From Spongospora subterranea f. sp. subterranea (lineage: Eukaryota; Endomyxa: Phytomyxea; Phytomyxea; Plasmodiophorida), in the NCBI GenBank assembly GCA_049724395.1, contig JAUGWO010000112.1, forward strand, positions 248,001-312,000: a stretch of 64,000 bases of DNA, written 5' to 3'. The translations under genes were made by a program, and so were the position numbers. Positions 59,956 to 64,000 of this stretch are shown piece after piece. Under the pieces are notes generated by a model. It did not search any database. It had not been told where the DNA came from and worked only from the letters and a program-made list of their open reading frames with translations. Positions within the stretch are counted from its first letter, which is position 1. Each line of letters begins with the position of its first letter.

Positions 59956-60245
59956 AGTTTAGACCAAGGTGTAGTTATCCATTTAGGGGAACCTATGATG
60001 GGCCGTCCGGTTTTACCTGGCTTATGGAGTTTAGGTAAAACGTGGAATTGAGGAAGTGTAAGGAAAAGATTATTCTTAAGGAATTTAAGAATAGAAGGGC
60101 TGAGCTTCAAAGCTTTTGCTTTGTCAAAGAGTAACCAGAACTTAGCTTTCAAGTGTCTACAATTAGCATCCCAATGAATTGTAAGTTCAGGGAAATGAAC
60201 ATCGATCCTAGTGTAAACAGCAGTGTTTAAATGCAACCGGACCAT
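59956..60245 (-). mobile_element. Penelope-like element reverse transcriptase fragment
   Basis: Minus-strand reading gives KFWLLFDKAKALKLSPSIL, then LPQFHVLPKLHKPGKTGRP followed by IIGSPKWITTPWSKLLDFF. The PKxHKPG..GRPI motif is the RT2 region of Penelope-like elements. The frame runs straight into the right arm of the inverted repeat. Only this part of the RT is present; no catalytic YxDD or GIY-YIG endonuclease was seen, so the copy is truncated. Confidence 0.7.
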
Positions 60246-61575
60246 GGCATGATAAACTTCAAAAGTTTGTAAGACTAGGCTGAGATGTGAATATCATCAA
60301 TTGATAGTAACGATTTCAGATGATTATAAATCAGAGGAGGCTTACGATGCTGTCTCAAATAGAGTTCAAAAAATGCTGTTCAAGTATAAAAAAGAACAGT
60401 ATTTGATGAATACGTAATCTAGCCTAAGAAAACCTGCTGGTCGTTTTCGAACGTTTTGTATGTTTTTTGCCGTATCGCAATGAAAAAGGATCTGTCCCCC
60501 TCGGTATGATCGGCCCCCACTCTGTGCTATACCGATCGCCTTTACCGGCAAGTGGATGACATCCATCTTAAGGAACCATCTCACACAATTAAGATATTGG
60601 CCGATATGGGATATGACCGACGTTGTGAACCGTCGAATGTTAAGTCCCATGTCAAACACCAACACGGAATACTCTGTAAATTTCTCAAACTTTTTGGCAT
60701 GGGTTATTGTTAATAAACAGTGCCAAATGCGTTTTCCCATTTGCGGTCAAAGCTGCACCTTAACAGGCAATATCACAATATGTTTCGAAATGTGGCGCCA
60801 GGTTGAACCAAGAACGCGAAAGATTGACGACGAAAGTAAACGGTTCACCCGTTTGATTGTCATAACGATGAAAAGTGGTGAATTATGCTCACCATTCTCT
60901 ATTGTCTGGCAGTAGTTCTAGTTCTTTTGTTCCTTGGTTCGTATTTATCGTCCACCCATTCCGGTTCCTTTCATCCCTCTCCGTATAGACATCCTTGATG
61001 AACATTATTACTTGAATATATCTGATCATCGCAATCCTCTACCAGGGATTCGCCAAATGTGCTTGTCGATTGGACACTGACAGCGGGTAGATCCAACAAA
61101 GCTTACATACCGCTCCCGCACACAAGTCTAATCGACAATCATCCAAGGCAACACAACCCTAAACGTTTTGATATATCTCAGACCCATCTTCACAAACCGC
61201 TTCCTGGAAGTCATATTGCTGAAACAACGAGTATAGTTCATGCATTGAAGATATTTGTTATCAACACCGTCACCCAATTTCAAAGCGGAACAGTAGGGGT
61301 GTTTTATTGAGTATGGCTGATTGTCAAATTGTGACAATCATCGCAACACCTCGCACTCTCAATCAGCAATTTTCACAGAAGGCATGTCCAACGCCGACGC
61401 ATGTCAGCCATATCGCATCATGTGCTTACATATGGGCTATCGTCAACTCAAACCTGCAATAATTTCACAATGCCTCGGTTCTTGCCATTTCAAAAGTACC
61501 TGGCAGAACGTAATCGCAATATGACGTGAGTTACCAAGAACCCTAACTGTTGAACCGTTTGGATGACGTCATTGG
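60246..61575. other. Gene-poor region
   Basis: About 1.3 kb with only short unsupported open frames on both strands. No repeats or RNA genes were recognised. The right end should hold the promoter of the gene at 61576. Confidence 0.4.
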
Positions 61576-62484
61576 ATGGCCAACAATGAGAAAAACAGTG
61601 TGAAAGGGAATCGGTCGAAGCGGCAAAAGATCAGGTTGGTGTACCTGATTAATGAGGTAAAGGTATGGCTGATGTCGTCATGGTGTCTGGCCTGCATGAT
61701 AAAGACACGTTTGAATCGCAAGTTCGTTCCTGATCATATATCCAAACAGAACGATCATGATGGGTTCGGTCTATCCCGAACCATCTTTCACGGTCCCAAG
61801 CCGAGTTTGTGTTCTAAATGCCAAAACGATCAACAGACGTTTTTCAAGGGCAGAATTGTAGGCTGCCAGCGTGGTGCGAACCAAGCAAAAGAATCCAATT
61901 CAAAGGCTACAATCAAACGTAATTCGTCAATACGCGATGATTGCAAGAATCTAAAGCCAGAGGCAGCTTGCCAAGTTGGTGATGGCGAAAAAATCCATGA
62001 TGACCTCAAAAATGCAATGGAGTCGGATTTGAAGCTGGCAAGGATGTCTTTGTCGGCAGTAATGCGATCAGAGGATAAAATGTCGAAGGAATTGGACAGC
62101 ACCAAAAGGGAATTGTCATACAGAGAATCTGTCCTCAAAGACTTGCAACGGGAGACAAAACATACAATACAACAGTTGTCAGAGGTGGCTGATAAATCAC
62201 TTAAAGAACGTGACCAACTACAATGCCGGCTTGAGAAGTCCATTACTGCACTACAGGATCTGCAATTACAGAAAGACGCAGAGTGTAAATTACTGATTGA
62301 AGAGTTGGGAAACGCGCAAAGGCAACGCGACCTATGGAAGACGCGGTTTGACGAGGTTGGTTGGGGTAATAAGGGGAACTGGTGAAATGCTGAGCCTCTT
62401 TTATAGTTGTCGAAAGGAATACAGATAGCGACACAAGAATCGCGGCAAATTGAGATGCAAATGGTAAACATTCTAAGAAGATAA
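61576..62484 (+). CDS. Unknown coiled-coil protein with Cys pair
   Basis: The ATG at 61576 starts MANNEKNSVKGNRSKRQKIR, a basic N-terminus. A GTAAAG...AG pair at about 61658-61705 is probably a 48-bp in-frame intron that would remove a hydrophobic stretch. SLCSKCQNDQQTFFKGRIVG follows, then a long coiled coil (about residues 130-265: KELDSTKRELSYRESVLKD, KSLKERDQLQCRLEKSITAL). A last short exon (about 62408-62484) ends IEMQMVNILRR. No family identified. It is tail-to-tail with the gene ending at 62666. Confidence 0.55.
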
Positions 62485-62665
62485 TCATAGAAAACACTTG
62501 GTCAATCTGTCGGGAACGCAACCGGTAGCAAGACTGCGGTTGGGAAAGGAATTCGAAAGTTGGGAGAATTGAACTATGGGAAAAGTACCCAAATGACGCG
62601 ATCGTCCCATAATTGCTGATGGAACAAACACCTTCCGTTAATATTTTAATAGAATATATTATCGA

Positions 62666-64000
62666 TCAGAATCGGACATGCATTCGAGCTGGAGTCATAT
62701 GAGACGATGATGGAGGAGGTGGAGCCATTGGAACTGGCTCCGATACCAGCGGTTCGGGTAGAACAGGGTTAACCCTTGGGCGATTTTGAGGCGGGTCTGG
62801 CCGGCTTTTTTGCCGCTTAGGCATTTTACTATCGCGATTCTGGATAGCATGCCCACCGCTGTTACGAGCTTGTGGATGATCACGATCTGGATTAGAATCG
62901 CAATCCCGGCTTCGCTGCTTACCACGACAACGTTGGGCCTCACGATCTCGTTGTTGTTGACTACGACCGGCATTACGCTGCTTTGGAACCTGCTCACGAT
63001 TTCGACCTCTCTTTGATTGATTATTATGGTTCTGGTGGGAATTACGATCTTGATTAGCGTTGGAATCTGAACGGTACTTCATGCTGTCTGAAAGCAGACC
63101 GGCCCTCGACCTATCTTGTTCATCTCTAACTCGTTGACGTTGAACAGCAATGTTATGAAAATGATCTGGATTCATTTTAATCGCTTCCAGTTGAAGCTTG
63201 TGCTGTTGATGGTTGGAATCGCGGTCACGATTGAACGAGGCGATGTGGCACCTGTCACCATCATACGTCACTTCACGAAAATTTTCAATGGGTTTGACAG
63301 ATTGATTGTGATTAGACGCATCGAAACGTCGATAACTGTGCCATCCAGAAAATGGATTAGCAGCACTCAATGACGTTAAATCAGCAATAGCGGCTTCATG
63401 AGGTGGAAAGCCACGATTCGATAACGGTTTCTCATAAAAATGATGGAGCGAACCGTTTCCGCCAGACTTAGGAAGTGGCGAGAAGCTATAATTTTGCAAC
63501 GACGCGGTATTTACATCCTTAACGCACTCTTGATTCCTGTCTGTTGTGAAGTTAATTGAGGTCGTGGAAACGTCTCTCCTGATGGAAGGAGTTCCTGGGA
63601 CCGGCAACAGGACAGCCTTTTTCCAGCATGTTTCATCGATATCCACTGAATACGGAGAAGAACTGTTGCGAGCCTGGACGGGTTCTGGGTGAGCGATGGC
63701 ATCAGTGGTTGTTGGCTGTAGACCGACTAAAACTGAATTTGAGGCGTTCTCAAGGACGGAGGACTTGGTCAATGGATTATTGATAGAGTATTGCTGGCAA
63801 GCATCATTGCTTATGGAGTTGGGAGATAACGGACAGGAACCCAGTACGATCAGGGAATCAGCATTTTGATTCCAATCAAGTCTATTATGAACCGGAGGTT
63901 GAGCAACCACCTCAGGAACTGGTATGCGGGATTGGTCAGTGCAGAGAGTGGATGTGTTCACAACTTTGTCGTTTGAGGCCGGGCTTGATGGATTGCTCAT
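62666..64000 (-). CDS. Low-complexity Arg/Asn/Gln-rich protein (start at window edge)
   Basis: An uninterrupted frame of 444 codons reaching the end of the window; the codon at 63998-64000 is ATG (MSNPSSPASND), but the true start may lie beyond. The N-terminal 230 residues are Ser/Asn/Pro rich. The C-terminal half is Arg/Asp/Asn/Gln rich with RDRDSNHQQ, QQQRDREAQRCRGKQRSRD and a Pro tract (PMAPPPPSSS). This suggests an intrinsically disordered RNA-associated protein. Composition only; no domain was recognised. Confidence 0.55.
   Translation of the reverse strand: MSNPSSPASNDKVVNTSTLCTDQSRIPVPEVVAQPPVHNRLDWNQNADSLIVLGSCPLSPNSISNDACQQYSINNPLTKSSVLENASNSVLVGLQPTTTDAIAHPEPVQARNSSSPYSVDIDETCWKKAVLLPVPGTPSIRRDVSTTSINFTTDRNQECVKDVNTASLQNYSFSPLPKSGGNGSLHHFYEKPLSNRGFPPHEAAIADLTSLSAANPFSGWHSYRRFDASNHNQSVKPIENFREVTYDGDRCHIASFNRDRDSNHQQHKLQLEAIKMNPDHFHNIAVQRQRVRDEQDRSRAGLLSDSMKYRSDSNANQDRNSHQNHNNQSKRGRNREQVPKQRNAGRSQQQRDREAQRCRGKQRSRDCDSNPDRDHPQARNSGGHAIQNRDSKMPKRQKSRPDPPQNRPRVNPVLPEPLVSEPVPMAPPPPSSSHMTPARMHVRF

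Overview
The window is nuclear DNA of a flagellated eukaryote, most likely an opisthokont. Genes on both strands carry many very short GT-AG introns (about 45-70 bp), AATAAA motifs lie on or next to stop codons, and several proteins are ciliary (CEP290, LZTFL1) or have clear opisthokont homologues (hyccin/FAM126, Sds3, TARBP1/Trm3, FAM210, an AIFM3-like oxidoreductase). No rRNA, tRNA, CRISPR or prokaryotic operon was seen. The species cannot be fixed from sequence alone; an early-diverging flagellated fungal or holozoan lineage fits.

Layout. 0-10.7 kb: a proline-rich unknown gene, a membrane-anchored multicopper-oxidase-like protein that has lost its copper-ligand motifs, a class IV aminotransferase, a small unknown gene, an unknown gene 18 bp upstream of a hyccin homologue, a poorly resolved stretch, and a Sin3/HDAC-complex Sds3 homologue. 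11.5-19.2 kb: an unknown ORF, a divergent pair of 40S-biogenesis genes (AATF/Bfr2 and bystin/Enp1) sharing a 123-bp promoter, an unknown gene, and pyruvate kinase with an apparent frameshift. 19.3-27.1 kb: the large tRNA Gm18 methyltransferase TARBP1/Trm3, a mitochondrial FAM210-like protein, and a secretory ORF beside a lone P-type ATPase actuator-like domain.

27-31 kb and 36-38.5 kb are mobile-element and repeat islands: a near-perfect 400-bp-arm palindrome, a LINE endonuclease fragment, fossils of Ty3/gypsy and Ty1/copia elements, a 53-bp minisatellite and a second, decayed palindrome. Between them lie LZTFL1 and an AIFM3-like Rieske/FAD oxidoreductase.

38.7-53.1 kb is a gene-dense block with two giant genes, UTP10/HEATR1 (SSU processome) and CEP290 (ciliary transition zone). 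Beyond it are an unknown gene, a Ty3/gypsy integrase-region fossil, a decayed inverted copy of that gene's first exon, a 38-bp minisatellite, two further inverted repeats (one being a Penelope-like element), two unknown intron-bearing genes, a coiled-coil protein and a low-complexity protein that begins at the window edge.

Functionally, three genes act in small-subunit ribosome assembly (AATF, bystin, UTP10), one in tRNA modification (TARBP1), two in cilia (CEP290, LZTFL1), one in the PI4KA membrane complex (hyccin), one in chromatin (Sds3) and several in metabolism. There is no sign that they form a single pathway cluster; tight spacing of housekeeping genes between repeat islands is the main organising feature. 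All exon structures were built by eye from reading frames and splice signals.
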